Source: Bradyrhizobium japonicum USDA 6
Lineage (GTDB): Bacteria > Pseudomonadota > Alphaproteobacteria > Rhizobiales > Xanthobacteraceae
NCBI RefSeq assembly: GCF_000284375.1
Contig: NC_017249.1
Span: 4,194,001 to 4,258,000 of the forward strand
DNA length: 64,000 nucleotides
Direction: 5' to 3'
Positions 53,180 to 61,696 of the stretch are shown here, piece by piece; positions within the stretch are counted from its first letter, which is position 1; each line of letters starts with the position of its first letter. Below the pieces are notes generated by a model. That model did not search any database, was not told the origin of the DNA, and saw only the letters and a list, made by a program, of their open reading frames with translations. The position numbers and the translations under genes are program-made.

Positions 53180-54028
53180 CTAGCTCTGCCGCTGTGACTG
53201 CGACTGCGATTGCCCGCCGCGGCCGGCCTGCTCGACCTTCACGGCCACCGTCAGCGTCTCCGCGCCGCCGCCATAGCGGGTGCCTCGCACGGGGGCTGCG
53301 CCGAGATAGTCGAGCCCGATCGCAACGCGGACATGGGCGTCGGTGGTGCAGATGCAGTTGGCGGGATCGAAGCCGACCCAGCCGAGACCGTCGACGTAGG
53401 CTTCCGCCCAGGCATGGCCTGCATCCTGGTGCACCGTGCCGTCCGAGCGCAGGAAATGGCCGGAGACGAAGCGCGCCGGCACGCCACCGCTGCGGGCGCA
53501 GGCGATGAAGATGTGCGCGTAGTCCTGGCAGACGCCGCGCTTGAGCGTGAACGCTTCCGCCGCCGAGGTGCCGCTGTTGGTCGGATCCTCGTCGAAGGTC
53601 ATGTGATCGCTGATTTGCGTCATCAGCGTGTGCAGGAAGCCGAGCGTGTCGCTCTCGGCCTCGCTGCGCAACTGCCGCGCGACCGCCGTCATCGCCGGAT
53701 TGACGGTGGTGAGGTCGGTGGCGCGCAGGAACATGCCGGCCGGAAAACGCTCGTCGGCGCCGCGCAGCACGCCGCCGGTGTCGTGGGTCTCGATCAGGCC
53801 CTCGGCGGTGATCTTGATGTCACCGACGGGTCCGCAGGACAGCACGTGGGTGACGTTGCCGAAAGCGTCCTCATGGGTGTCGAGCTTGGTGTCGGTCGAG
53901 ACGTCGATCTGCCACTCCGCCACATATTGCCCGTCATGGCTGCCGGGCGTCATGCGCAGGATCTGGATCACGCTGGTGGCCGGCGGCTCATAGCGATAGG
54001 TCGTGGTGTGCTGGATTCGCAGGCGCAT
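53180..54028 (-). CDS. Transglutaminase-like cysteine peptidase of the Anbu locus
   Basis: 282 residues. MRLRIQHTTTYRYEPPATSV opens with the bacterial transglutaminase N-terminal domain; the catalytic triad is Cys in RGVCQDYAHIFIACAR near 165, His in QDAGHAWAEAYVDG near 203 and Asp in VGFDPANC near 218. In Anbu operons it probably hydrolyses or transfers peptide bonds on the same substrates as the ATP-grasp ligase. The last ~10 residues are Gln/Ser repeats. The frame upstream of 54028 crosses a repeat and is not used. Confidence 0.9.
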   Translation of the reverse strand: MRLRIQHTTTYRYEPPATSVIQILRMTPGSHDGQYVAEWQIDVSTDTKLDTHEDAFGNVTHVLSCGPVGDIKITAEGLIETHDTGGVLRGADERFPAGMFLRATDLTTVNPAMTAVARQLRSEAESDTLGFLHTLMTQISDHMTFDEDPTNSGTSAAEAFTLKRGVCQDYAHIFIACARSGGVPARFVSGHFLRSDGTVHQDAGHAWAEAYVDGLGWVGFDPANCICTTDAHVRVAIGLDYLGAAPVRGTRYGGGAETLTVAVKVEQAGRGGQSQSQSQRQS

Positions 54029-54043
54029 GGTGTTTCTAGATCG

Positions 54044-54123
54044 GTCATTCCGGGATGGTCCGAAGGACCTGACCCGGAATCTCGAGATTCCGGGTTCGAT
54101 GCTTTGCATCGCCCCGGAATGAC
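54044..54123. repeat. CATTCCGG-type intergenic palindrome inside the Anbu locus
   Basis: Arms GGTCATTCCGGG and CCCCGGAATGAC with inner CCCGGAATCTCGAGATTCCGGG (centre CTCGAG). It separates the alpha-E and transglutaminase genes. Confidence 0.82.
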
Positions 54124-54147
54124 GAAGGGTGAAGGTTTCAGTCTCGA

Positions 54148-55092
54148 CTAGATCAAATACTGCTTCGTGATGATTTCGCCCAGCCTGGAATTGTCCGCGA
54201 TGAATTCCTGAATGAATTCATGCACGCCATGCTGGAAAATGTCGTTCATATTGCTGTGTTCCAGCCGGTTGCGGATGCCGCGGGCATGGCGCTGGGCGGG
54301 GCCCTGGCGGCCATAGGCGACGCCGATCTGGTCGAGGTTGCGCACGAGATTGCCGTAACAGCTTGCCAGCGAGCGTGGCAGCGTGTCGTTGAGGATGAGC
54401 AGGTCCGCAATCAACCACGGCTTCAGCGTCTCGCGATAGACCCAGTGATAGGCCGTCAGCGCCGAGACCGAGCGCAGGATCGAGCTCCACTGATAGAAGT
54501 CGAGCGGACCGCCGACATGCTCCTCCTCGGGCAGCAGCACATGGTACTTCACGTCGAGGATGCGCGCGGTGTTGTCGGCGCGCTCCAGATGCACGCCCAT
54601 CCGCGAGAACCAGTAGGCGTCGTTGCGCAGCATGGTCCGGTAGGCCGAGCCGTCGAAGCGCAGCGAAGTCTCCTGCACGAAGCGCAGGAATTTTGCGAGA
54701 TCCTCGCGCGTGGAGGTGCCCTTGCTCCAGACCTCCTGGAGTTCGATCCAGGCCGAGTTGATGGTGTCCCACATCTCGCTGGTGAGCGCGGTGCGCACCG
54801 AGCGCGAGTTCAGCCGCGCCGCCTCGATGCAGTTCCTGATCGATGATGGATTGTTTGCCGAGAACGAGAGGTAGTCGACGACGTTGTGCTCGTTGGCGAC
54901 TTCGTATTGCTGATAGAAGCTCGCGGCGACGCCGGCGGTGAGAAGCGCCGAGTCCCATTCATTGGTCTTGCCGATATAGGCGGCGGGAAGCGCAGTGACG
55001 CGCAGCGTCGCATCGATGGTGCGCGCGAGATATTCGGCCCGTTCGACATAGCGGGCGAGCCAGTAGAGGTTTTCGGCGGTACGCGACAGCAT
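54148..55092 (-). CDS. Alpha-E domain protein of the Anbu locus
   Basis: 314 residues, all helical. MLSRTAENLYWLARYVERAE, the conserved ARTIDATLRV segment and NNPSSIRNCIEAARLNSRSV are alpha-E hallmarks. The function is unknown; it is usually coupled with the circularly permuted ATP-grasp protein, here four bases upstream, and probably works in the same peptide-modifying pathway. Confidence 0.92.
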   Translation of the reverse strand: MLSRTAENLYWLARYVERAEYLARTIDATLRVTALPAAYIGKTNEWDSALLTAGVAASFYQQYEVANEHNVVDYLSFSANNPSSIRNCIEAARLNSRSVRTALTSEMWDTINSAWIELQEVWSKGTSTREDLAKFLRFVQETSLRFDGSAYRTMLRNDAYWFSRMGVHLERADNTARILDVKYHVLLPEEEHVGGPLDFYQWSSILRSVSALTAYHWVYRETLKPWLIADLLILNDTLPRSLASCYGNLVRNLDQIGVAYGRQGPAQRHARGIRNRLEHSNMNDIFQHGVHEFIQEFIADNSRLGEIITKQYLI

Positions 55093-55096
55093 CTGA

Positions 55097-56515
55097 CTAC
55101 TCGTCCAGGATCCAGGTGTCTTTGGTGCCGCCGCCCTGGCTCGAATTCACAACCAGGGAGCCTTCCTTGAGCGCGACCCGTGTCAGCCCGCCGGGCACGA
55201 TCGTGGTGCTCTTGCTGCCGGTGAGCACGAAGGGCCGCAGGTCGACGTGGCGTGGCGCGAGGCCGCTTGCCGTACAGGTCGGACAGGTCGAGAGCGCCAG
55301 CGTCGGCTGCGCGATAAAACCTTCCGGCTCGCGCTTGAGCTTTTCGCGGAAGGCCTCGATCGTCGCTTTCGTCGCGGCGGGGCCGATCAGCATGCCGTAG
55401 CCGCCGGAGCCGTGGACTTCCTTGACGACGAGCTCGCCGAGATTGTCGAGCACGTAAGCAAGGTCCTTCGGCTCGCGGCAGCGCCACGTCGGTACGTTCT
55501 TCAGGATCGGCTCTTCGCCGAGATAGAATTTCACGATGTCCGGCATGTAGGAGTAGATCGCCTTGTCGTCGGCGATGCCGGTGCCGACCGCGTTGGCGAG
55601 CGTGATGTTGCCGGCCGCATAGGCCGACATCAGCCCGGGCACGCCGAGCACGGAGTCGGGGCGGAAGGTGAGGGGGTCGATGAAATCGTCGTCGACGCGG
55701 CGATAGATCACGTCGATCCGTTTCACCCCCTCGGTCGTCCGCATGAACACTTCGTTGTTCTTGACGATGAGGTCGCGGCCTTCGACCAGTTCGATGCCGA
55801 GCTTGTCGGCAAGGAAGGAGTGCTCGTAGTAGGCCGAGTTGTAGACGCCGGGCGTGAGCAGGGCGACCGTCGGCTCGCCGGAGGCGCCTTGCGGCGCCAC
55901 CGAGCGCAGGGCGGAGAGCAGCTCGTCCGGATAGCGTTCGACCGGCGCCACCCTGTGGCGGGCAAACAGATCCGGAAACAACCGCATCATGATCTCGCGG
56001 TTTTCCAGCATGTAGGACACACCCGACGGCGTACGGGCATTGTCCTCCAGCACGATGAAGTCCTCGGCATCGACCCGGACGATGTCGATGCCGGCAATGT
56101 GCACGTAGACGTCGTGCGGCACCTGCTGGCCGTTCATCTCTGGGCGGAACACCGGGTTCTGGAAGATCAGGTCGTCGGGCACGACCTCGGCGCGCAGGAT
56201 GTCGCGGCCATGATAGATGTCGCGCAGGAACATGTTGAGCGCGCGCACGCGCTGCTTCAGGCCCTTCTCCAGCAGCGCCCATTCCTTGCCGGACATGATT
56301 CGCGGGATCACGTCGAAGGGGATCAGGCGCTCGGTGGATTCGGAATCGCCATAGACGGCAAAGGTGATGCCGATGCGGCGGAACAGGAGCTCGGCCTCCT
56401 GGCGGCGATATTCGAGCGCCTCGGGAGGCGTCTCCTTGAGCCAGCGTGCCAGCTCCTGATAGGCGGGGCGAAGGTCCCCACCGGGAATGTTCATTTCATC
56501 AAACGCGACTGCCAT
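55097..56515 (-). CDS. Circularly permuted type 2 ATP-grasp protein of the Anbu locus
   Basis: 472 residues, the usual length. FQNPVFRPEMNGQQVPHDVY, IVLEDNARTPSGVSYMLENR, LTPGVYNSAYYEHSFLADKL and VVKEVHGSGGYGMLIGP are typical of the family; the last segment belongs to the ATP-grasp. It is predicted to join peptides or amino acids to an unknown target. The ATG at 56515 (GGGAT upstream) is chosen; the longer frame to 56599 has no ribosome site. It is first in the Anbu-locus order. Confidence 0.92.
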   Translation of the reverse strand: MAVAFDEMNIPGGDLRPAYQELARWLKETPPEALEYRRQEAELLFRRIGITFAVYGDSESTERLIPFDVIPRIMSGKEWALLEKGLKQRVRALNMFLRDIYHGRDILRAEVVPDDLIFQNPVFRPEMNGQQVPHDVYVHIAGIDIVRVDAEDFIVLEDNARTPSGVSYMLENREIMMRLFPDLFARHRVAPVERYPDELLSALRSVAPQGASGEPTVALLTPGVYNSAYYEHSFLADKLGIELVEGRDLIVKNNEVFMRTTEGVKRIDVIYRRVDDDFIDPLTFRPDSVLGVPGLMSAYAAGNITLANAVGTGIADDKAIYSYMPDIVKFYLGEEPILKNVPTWRCREPKDLAYVLDNLGELVVKEVHGSGGYGMLIGPAATKATIEAFREKLKREPEGFIAQPTLALSTCPTCTASGLAPRHVDLRPFVLTGSKSTTIVPGGLTRVALKEGSLVVNSSQGGGTKDTWILDE

Positions 56516-56737
56516 AGATCCCGACTTGTCTCCGTGGCCATGCGGCAAGAGTGCATGACTCTGAGGAGGTAGCAAGGGCTGGGCCAGCGCGATAAGCATG
56601 GAGTTGTGGCATTTGCCGGCGACAGCCGGGAGGGTGCCTCAAAAAATGGCTGAGGACTGCTTATTTCGGCAGCAAAACCGCGTGACTTCAACGCGTTACC
56701 TCGGCAAAGTCGGGCCGACAGGTGAGGGACTTAAGGT

Positions 56738-57475
56738 ATGAGCGACATCGTCACGGCGGGCATTCTGGTCATCGGGGATGAAATCCTGTCCGGCCGCACC
56801 AAGGACAAGAATATCGGCTTCATCGCCGAATACCTGACCAATATCGGCATCGACCTGAAGGAAGTCCGGGTCGTCTCCGACGACGAGGACGACATCATCG
56901 CCGCCCTGAATGCGCTGCGGCAACGCTACACCTATGTCTTCACCACCGGCGGCATCGGGCCGACCCATGACGACATCACCGCCGACAGCGTCGCCAAGGC
57001 GTTCGGCGTCGGCATCGACCATCATCCCGAGGTCGTTGCCCGCTTCCGCGAGCGCTGGAGCGAGCAGGACCTCAACGAGGCCCGCCTGCGCATGGCCCGC
57101 ATCCCCGACGGCGCCGAGTTGATCCAGAGCGCCACCATCCTCGCCCCCGGCTTCAAGATCGGCAACGTCATCGTCATGGCCGGCGTGCCCTCGATCATGC
57201 AGGCGATGATGGACATCGTCTCGCCCAAGCTGAAATCGGGCGTGCGCATGCTGTCCGAATCGGTCCGCGCCAATGCGCGGGAGGGTGACATCGGCAGCCC
57301 GCTGCGCGCGATCGCCAACGCCCATCCCGACACCATCATCGGCAGCTATCCGTTCATGGACGAAGAACAGAAGCCCAACACCAATCTGGTGGTGCGCTCG
57401 CGCGACGCAGACAAGCTGGCAGCGGCGATGGCGGCGGTGAAGGAAATGCTGGCGGGATTGAACATCACCCGGTAG
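56738..57475 (+). CDS. CinA-like molybdopterin-binding (MoCF) domain protein
   Basis: 245 residues made of the CinA N-terminal domain: [20 protein letters not shown], then [20 protein letters not shown] and [13 protein letters not shown]. The C-terminal amidase/deamidase half of full CinA is absent, as in many alphaproteobacterial short forms. These proteins may act as ADP-ribose pyrophosphatase or NMN-related enzymes; the exact role is unknown. Confidence 0.88.
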   Translation: MSDIVTAGILVIGDEILSGRTKDKNIGFIAEYLTNIGIDLKEVRVVSDDEDDIIAALNALRQRYTYVFTTGGIGPTHDDITADSVAKAFGVGIDHHPEVVARFRERWSEQDLNEARLRMARIPDGAELIQSATILAPGFKIGNVIVMAGVPSIMQAMMDIVSPKLKSGVRMLSESVRANAREGDIGSPLRAIANAHPDTIIGSYPFMDEEQKPNTNLVVRSRDADKLAAAMAAVKEMLAGLNITR

Positions 57476-57513
57476 CAGAATGGCTGCCGGATGAAGATTG
57501 GCAGGAGACAACA

Positions 57514-58041
57514 ATGGCTGGTGAAGCACCGGAGCTGAGCGCGCAGGAGCGGGCCGGCAAGGCCTTTCCCGTGTCGTGGGACCAGTTCCACCGCGACTGC
57601 CGGGCGCTGACCTGGCGGCTCAACGAGGTCGGCCCGTTCCACGCCGTCATCGCGATCACCCGCGGCGGGCTGGTGCCGGCCGCGATCGTGGCGCGCGAGC
57701 TCGGCGTCCGCATCATCGATACGGTCTGCATCGCCAGCTACGACCACGACAAGCAGGGCGAGCTCCAGGTCCTCAAGGGCATGTCCGAGGCGGCGATCAA
57801 GCTCGGCGGCGGCACCGGCAAGGGGCTTCTGATCGTCGACGACCTCGTCGACACCGGCAAGACCGGCAGGCTGGTGCGCGACATGCTGCCCGATGCGCAT
57901 TTCGCCACCGTCTACGCCAAGCCGAAGGGACGCCCGCTGGTCGACACCTTCATCACGGAAGTGTCGCAAGACACCTGGATCTTCTTCCCCTGGGACACCG
58001 CGCTGTCCTACCACCCGCCGCTGCGCGACGGCGCGGCGTGA
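57514..58041 (+). CDS. gpt: Xanthine-guanine phosphoribosyltransferase
   Basis: 175 residues. [18 protein letters not shown] and [18 protein letters not shown] open the typical type I PRTase; the PRPP loop is [13 protein letters not shown] near 110-122 and [10 protein letters not shown] closes the purine pocket. It salvages xanthine and guanine with PRPP. It follows the CinA-like gene by 38 bases and is probably co-transcribed. Confidence 0.93.
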   Translation: MAGEAPELSAQERAGKAFPVSWDQFHRDCRALTWRLNEVGPFHAVIAITRGGLVPAAIVARELGVRIIDTVCIASYDHDKQGELQVLKGMSEAAIKLGGGTGKGLLIVDDLVDTGKTGRLVRDMLPDAHFATVYAKPKGRPLVDTFITEVSQDTWIFFPWDTALSYHPPLRDGAA

Positions 58042-58049
58042 TCTTTCTC

Positions 58050-58182
58050 TACCTCGCCCCGCTTGCGGGGAGAGGTCGCGCCGAAGGCGCGGGTGAGGGG
58101 GACTCTCCGCGAGTCTAATTCTCACCGACCTTGCGGAGGCTCCCCCTCATCCCGACCTTCTCCCCGCAAGCGGGGAGAAGGA
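58050..58182. repeat. CGCCCCGCTTGCGGGG-type intergenic palindrome
   Basis: CCCCGCTTGCGGGGAGAGGTCG is mirrored by CGACCTTCTCCCCGCAAGCGG; GAGGGGGACTC and GCTCCCCCTC form the inner arm. This is a family common in rhizobia. Confidence 0.88.
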
Positions 58183-58195
58183 GAAGAGAGCAGCC

Positions 58196-58816
58196 ATGCC
58201 CCTGCAAAACCGTGTGACGCCGACCGGCGACATCATCGCCACGCCGCACCGGGGCCTGTTCACCGGCAATCGCGGCATCATCCATGATCCCGCGACCAGG
58301 ACGCTGCTCAAGAAGCGGTGGTCGTCGCCGGCCTGGCTCACCTGTGTTTGCGAATTCCGCGGCCGCCGTCGCGAGGTGATGGCGACGCATAGCTGGACCG
58401 AGCTGTTCTTCCTCGACGAGGCCACTGCGCTTGCCGCCGGCCATCGCCCCTGTTTCTACTGCCGCCGTGACGATGCCAATCGCTTCCGAGCCGCGTGGGA
58501 GCAGGGCAACCGCGTCCGTGATGTCCGCATGCACGATATCGACACGGTGCTGCACCACGAACGGCTCGATCACGGCAAGAAACGGCTTCACGCGCTGCTG
58601 GTGCCGCTCGAGCAGCTTCCAGACGGCGCGATGCTGCAGCAGGGCGAGCAAAGCTTTCTGCTGATGCAGGGCGGGACGCTGTTGTGGTCGGCGGCGGGTT
58701 ATGTTGAAGGTGCGCGCGAGCTCGACGATGCGCAGTTGCTGACCCCGCCATCGACGTTGCGCGCGATGAGCGCCGGCTATGAGGTCACGCTGCACCCGAG
58801 CGCACACCGCGCCTGA
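58196..58816 (+). CDS. Conserved protein of unknown function with a GHRPCFYCRR motif
   Basis: 206 residues. The most notable feature is GHRPCFYCRRDDANRF near 80-95, whose CxxC and neighbouring His (also THSWTELFFLDEA before it) might bind a metal or nucleic acid. The N terminus (RVTPTGDIIATPHRGLFTGNRG) is well ordered. I do not recognise a function. It starts directly after the intergenic repeat. Confidence 0.75.
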   Translation: MPLQNRVTPTGDIIATPHRGLFTGNRGIIHDPATRTLLKKRWSSPAWLTCVCEFRGRRREVMATHSWTELFFLDEATALAAGHRPCFYCRRDDANRFRAAWEQGNRVRDVRMHDIDTVLHHERLDHGKKRLHALLVPLEQLPDGAMLQQGEQSFLLMQGGTLLWSAAGYVEGARELDDAQLLTPPSTLRAMSAGYEVTLHPSAHRA

Positions 58817-58851
58817 CCGTCCCCGCAAGGGGGAACGCAGCGGGCGTGTGG

Positions 58852-59082
58852 CTATTTCAGCGGCCGCCCTTGCTCATCCACTGTCGTCCGCGCATCGCGC
58901 AGCGCCCATTCGCGGATGACCTGGCGGCAACGGGTGAGCTCAGCCTCGGTTGCAGTACCCGTATCCTTCGACACGCGCTCGACCATGGCCTTGCAATTCA
59001 GCAAGACGGAGCGATCCTCCGCGCGCGCAGCCAACGTGATCGCCGCAAGAGCCGTGACGACGAGTGCCGTTCGGAGCACCAT
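58852..59082 (-). CDS. Small secreted protein downstream of the methionine synthase
   Basis: 76 residues with a signal peptide (LRTALVVTALAAITLAARAE) and a short mature part with two Cys (NCKAMVERV and TRCRQVIREW) that may pair. The ATG overlaps the stop of the MetE-like gene by one base (TAATG), which indicates coupling. The longer reading to 59415 is out of frame with that gene and is rejected. Confidence 0.6.
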   Translation of the reverse strand: MVLRTALVVTALAAITLAARAEDRSVLLNCKAMVERVSKDTGTATEAELTRCRQVIREWALRDARTTVDEQGRPLK

Positions 59083-60104
59083 TATCCCAGCTTCTCGCGC
59101 GCCAGCGCGGCACCGGCGCCGAGCGCCATCAGCTTGGCCTCGGCGATCTCGCGCCGCATCGGCGCCATGCCGCAATTGGTGGTGGCGATGATGTTGCTCT
59201 TGGGAACGAACCTCGACACCGCGTCGATCACCTGCACGACGTCCTCGGCTGTCTCCACCGTGTCGCTGGCGACGTCGATCACGCCGGCCTGCACGATCTT
59301 GGTCTTGAGCAGCGCGAGCAAATCGAGCGGCACCTTCGAATTGCGGCACTCGATCGCGACCTGCTGGATCGGGCTCGCGTCGATCGCCGGAAAGATCTGC
59401 TCGTATTGCCGCCACTGGCTGCCGAGCGTTTCCTTCCAGTCGGTGTTGGCCTTGATGCCATAGCCGTAGCAGATGTGCACGGCGGTGGCGCAGGTCAGCC
59501 CCTGCGCGGCACGCTCCAGCGCCTTGATGCCCCAGTCGTTGACCTCGTCCATGTAGACGTTGAAGGCGGGCTCGTCGAACTGCACGAGATCGACGCCGTC
59601 GGCCTGCAATGCCTTGGCTTCCTCGTTGAGGAGATCGGCGAAGGCAAAGGCCATCTTGACGCGATCACCGTAGTAACGGTCCGCAATCGTGTCGATGATG
59701 GTCATCGGGCCGGGCAGGGTGAACTTCAGCTTCTTCTTCGTGTGCGTGCGCGCCACGCGCGCCTCGTCGGCATGAACACGCCCCTTGAGCTGAAGCGGCG
59801 CGACCACCTGTGGCACCATCGCCTTGTAGCGGTCCTTGCGGATGCCCATCTCGACCTTGTGGGCGAAATCGATGCCGTCGATCTTCTCCAGGAAGCCGTG
59901 CACGAAATGCTGGCGGGCCTGCTCGCCCTCCGTGACGATGTCGATGCCGGCATCCTCCTGGACCTTGACGGCAAGCATCGTCGCGTCGCGCTTGGCGCGG
60001 AGAAGCTCGTCGCCTTGCGACTTCCAGGGTGCCCAGAGCATGTTCGGCTCGGCGAGCCATTCCGGCTTCGGCAAGGAGCCGGCGATCGTGGTTGGAAACA
60101 GCAT
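59082..60104 (-). CDS. Core-MetE-like cobalamin-independent methionine synthase
   Basis: 340 residues, i.e. only the C-terminal catalytic half of MetE (full MetE ~750). TTIAGSLPKPEWL opens it; the zinc ligands are HICYGYG (His, Cys) near 222, Glu in VAIECRNSK near 262, and Cys in ATTNCGMAP near 325. LVQFDEPAF provides the homocysteine Asp. Such core enzymes may use other methyl donors than folate; a DUF1852 partner known for one type is not adjacent. The ATG at 60104 with GGGAGA upstream is chosen over a longer frame. Confidence 0.88.
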   Translation of the reverse strand: MLFPTTIAGSLPKPEWLAEPNMLWAPWKSQGDELLRAKRDATMLAVKVQEDAGIDIVTEGEQARQHFVHGFLEKIDGIDFAHKVEMGIRKDRYKAMVPQVVAPLQLKGRVHADEARVARTHTKKKLKFTLPGPMTIIDTIADRYYGDRVKMAFAFADLLNEEAKALQADGVDLVQFDEPAFNVYMDEVNDWGIKALERAAQGLTCATAVHICYGYGIKANTDWKETLGSQWRQYEQIFPAIDASPIQQVAIECRNSKVPLDLLALLKTKIVQAGVIDVASDTVETAEDVVQVIDAVSRFVPKSNIIATTNCGMAPMRREIAEAKLMALGAGAALAREKLG

Positions 60105-60214
60105 GGCGGCTCTCCCGGCAGGTTGTGTTGCGCCCCTTCCTGCCATGTCTTAACGTCAAGGTACAGAACAACAAAAGTCGCTCTCTATTCCATTGGCGAC
60201 GACAGGGAAGGGCG

Positions 60215-60916
60215 ATGATCGACCTCTATTATGCGCCGACGCCGAACGGCTGGAAAATCTCGATCATGCTGGAGGAACTCGGGCTCCCCTATGACGTGAA
60301 GCCCGTCAATATCCGCGCAGGCGAGCAGTTCAGCCCCGAATTTCTGGCGGTCTCCCCCAATAATCGCATTCCCGCGATCGTCGACCACGCGCCCGCCGAC
60401 GGCGGTGCACCGTTCTCGGCGTTCGAGACCGGCGCGACCCTGATTTACCTCGCGGAAAAGACCGGCCGCTTCCTGGCCAGCGATCTGCGCGGCCGCTCGA
60501 CGACCATCCAGTGGGTGATGTGGCAGATGGCGGGCCTCGGGCCGATGCTCGGCCAGCACGGCCATTTCGCGCTGTATGCTGCTGAAAAGATCCCTTATGC
60601 GATTGAGCGTTACCGCGACGAGGCCGCGCGGCTCTATGGCGTGCTCGACCGGCAATTGGCCAAGACCGGCGCCTATGTCGCCGGCGACTATTCCATCGCG
60701 GACATCGCCTGCTTTCCCTGGACCATGACTCACAAGGCGCAGGGCTTTACACTCGACGACTATCCGAACGTGAAACGCTGGTACGCCGAGGTGCGCGCGA
60801 GGCCGCAGGTGCAGGCGGGGCTTGCGATCGGAAAATTCGTGAAAGAGCCGTTCGACGAGGAATCACGCAAGATCATGTTCGGCCAGCGTGCCAAGGAAGT
60901 GCTGGGAAAGAAGTAG
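60215..60916 (+). CDS. Glutathione S-transferase, YfcG/YghU-like
   Basis: 233 residues. IDLYYAPTPNGWKISIMLEE (Asn in the TPNG segment binds glutathione), NNRIPAIVDHAP and FETGATLIYLAEKT form the thioredoxin-like half, and YSIADIACFPW lies in the helical half. Members of this group often act as disulfide-bond oxidoreductases. The ATG at 60215 is preceded by GGGAAGGG. It is divergent from the MetE-like gene. Confidence 0.9.
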   Translation: MIDLYYAPTPNGWKISIMLEELGLPYDVKPVNIRAGEQFSPEFLAVSPNNRIPAIVDHAPADGGAPFSAFETGATLIYLAEKTGRFLASDLRGRSTTIQWVMWQMAGLGPMLGQHGHFALYAAEKIPYAIERYRDEAARLYGVLDRQLAKTGAYVAGDYSIADIACFPWTMTHKAQGFTLDDYPNVKRWYAEVRARPQVQAGLAIGKFVKEPFDEESRKIMFGQRAKEVLGKK

Positions 60917-60930
60917 GCTGCTCGCCCTAT

Positions 60931-61050
60931 CGTCATTGCGAGGAGCGACTTGTCCGCCGTAGCTCGAAGAGCGAAGGCGGAAGCGACGAAGCGATCCAGA
61001 CTGGTTCCGCGGAAAGATTCTGGATTGCTTCGCTGCGCTCGCAATGACGG
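60931..61050. repeat. GCGAAGCAATCC-type intergenic repeat, long version
   Basis: ATCGTCATTGCGAGGAGCGA at one end and TTCGCTGCGCTCGCAATGACG at the other, with inner GATCCAGA and TCTGGATT. It relates to 49531-49608 but carries extra sequence in the left arm. Confidence 0.82.
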
Positions 61051-61087
61051 GGATAGAGCACGACAAACAAGACGCAAAGGAAACGCC

Positions 61088-61696
61088 ATGATGGAATTCT
61101 TCTTCGACTGTTCCAGCCCCTGGACCTACCTCGCCTTCCACAACATCCAGCCGCTGGCAAAGGAGCTGGGGGCCGAGATCGTCTGGCGGCCGATCCTGGT
61201 CGGCGGCATCTTCAACACGGTCAATCCGAGCGTCTACGCGCAGCGCGAGACGCCGGTGCCGCTGAAGGCGCGCTACATGAAAAAAGACCTCGCCGACTGG
61301 TCGCGCTCGGCCGGCCTCGCGATCAAGATGCCGCCGACGGTGTTTCCGGTGAACAGCGTGAAGGCCATGCGTGGCTGCATCTGGCTGGGGAAAGACATGG
61401 TGCCGTTCGCCACTGCCGTGTTCGAGACCTATTGGGGCGGCGACAAGGACATCTCGCAGGACGCCGTGCTCGCCGAGATCTGCAGGAAGGTCGGTGTCGA
61501 CGAGCAGAAGTTCTTTGCCGGCATCTCCGAGCAGGCAATCAAGGACCAGCTCAAGGCCAACACGGAAGAGGTCGTGGCACGCGGTGGCTTCGGCTCACCG
61601 ACGATCTTCGTGGGCAAGACCGACATGTACTTTGGCAACGACCGCCTGCCGCTGATCCGCGAGGCGCTCGAACGCAGCAGGGCGAGTGCGGCCTGA
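61088..61696 (+). CDS. 2-hydroxychromene-2-carboxylate isomerase-like (DsbA-fold) protein
   Basis: 202 residues: FFFDCSSPWTYLAFHNIQP (Ser near residue 9 is the usual glutathione-contact site), VWRPILVGGIFNTVN, and GGFGSPTIFVGKTDMYFGND, typical of the HCCA isomerase/GST kappa group. It uses glutathione in aromatic catabolism in known members. The stop overlaps the start of the quinone oxidoreductase gene (ATGA), so both are one operon. Confidence 0.87.
   Translation: MMEFFFDCSSPWTYLAFHNIQPLAKELGAEIVWRPILVGGIFNTVNPSVYAQRETPVPLKARYMKKDLADWSRSAGLAIKMPPTVFPVNSVKAMRGCIWLGKDMVPFATAVFETYWGGDKDISQDAVLAEICRKVGVDEQKFFAGISEQAIKDQLKANTEEVVARGGFGSPTIFVGKTDMYFGNDRLPLIREALERSRASAA

Noticed and set aside
58852-59415. 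187-codon minus-strand reading extending the small secreted protein upstream
   Set aside because: The upper part lies out of frame inside the MetE-like gene; the TAATG overlap and signal peptide support the short form.
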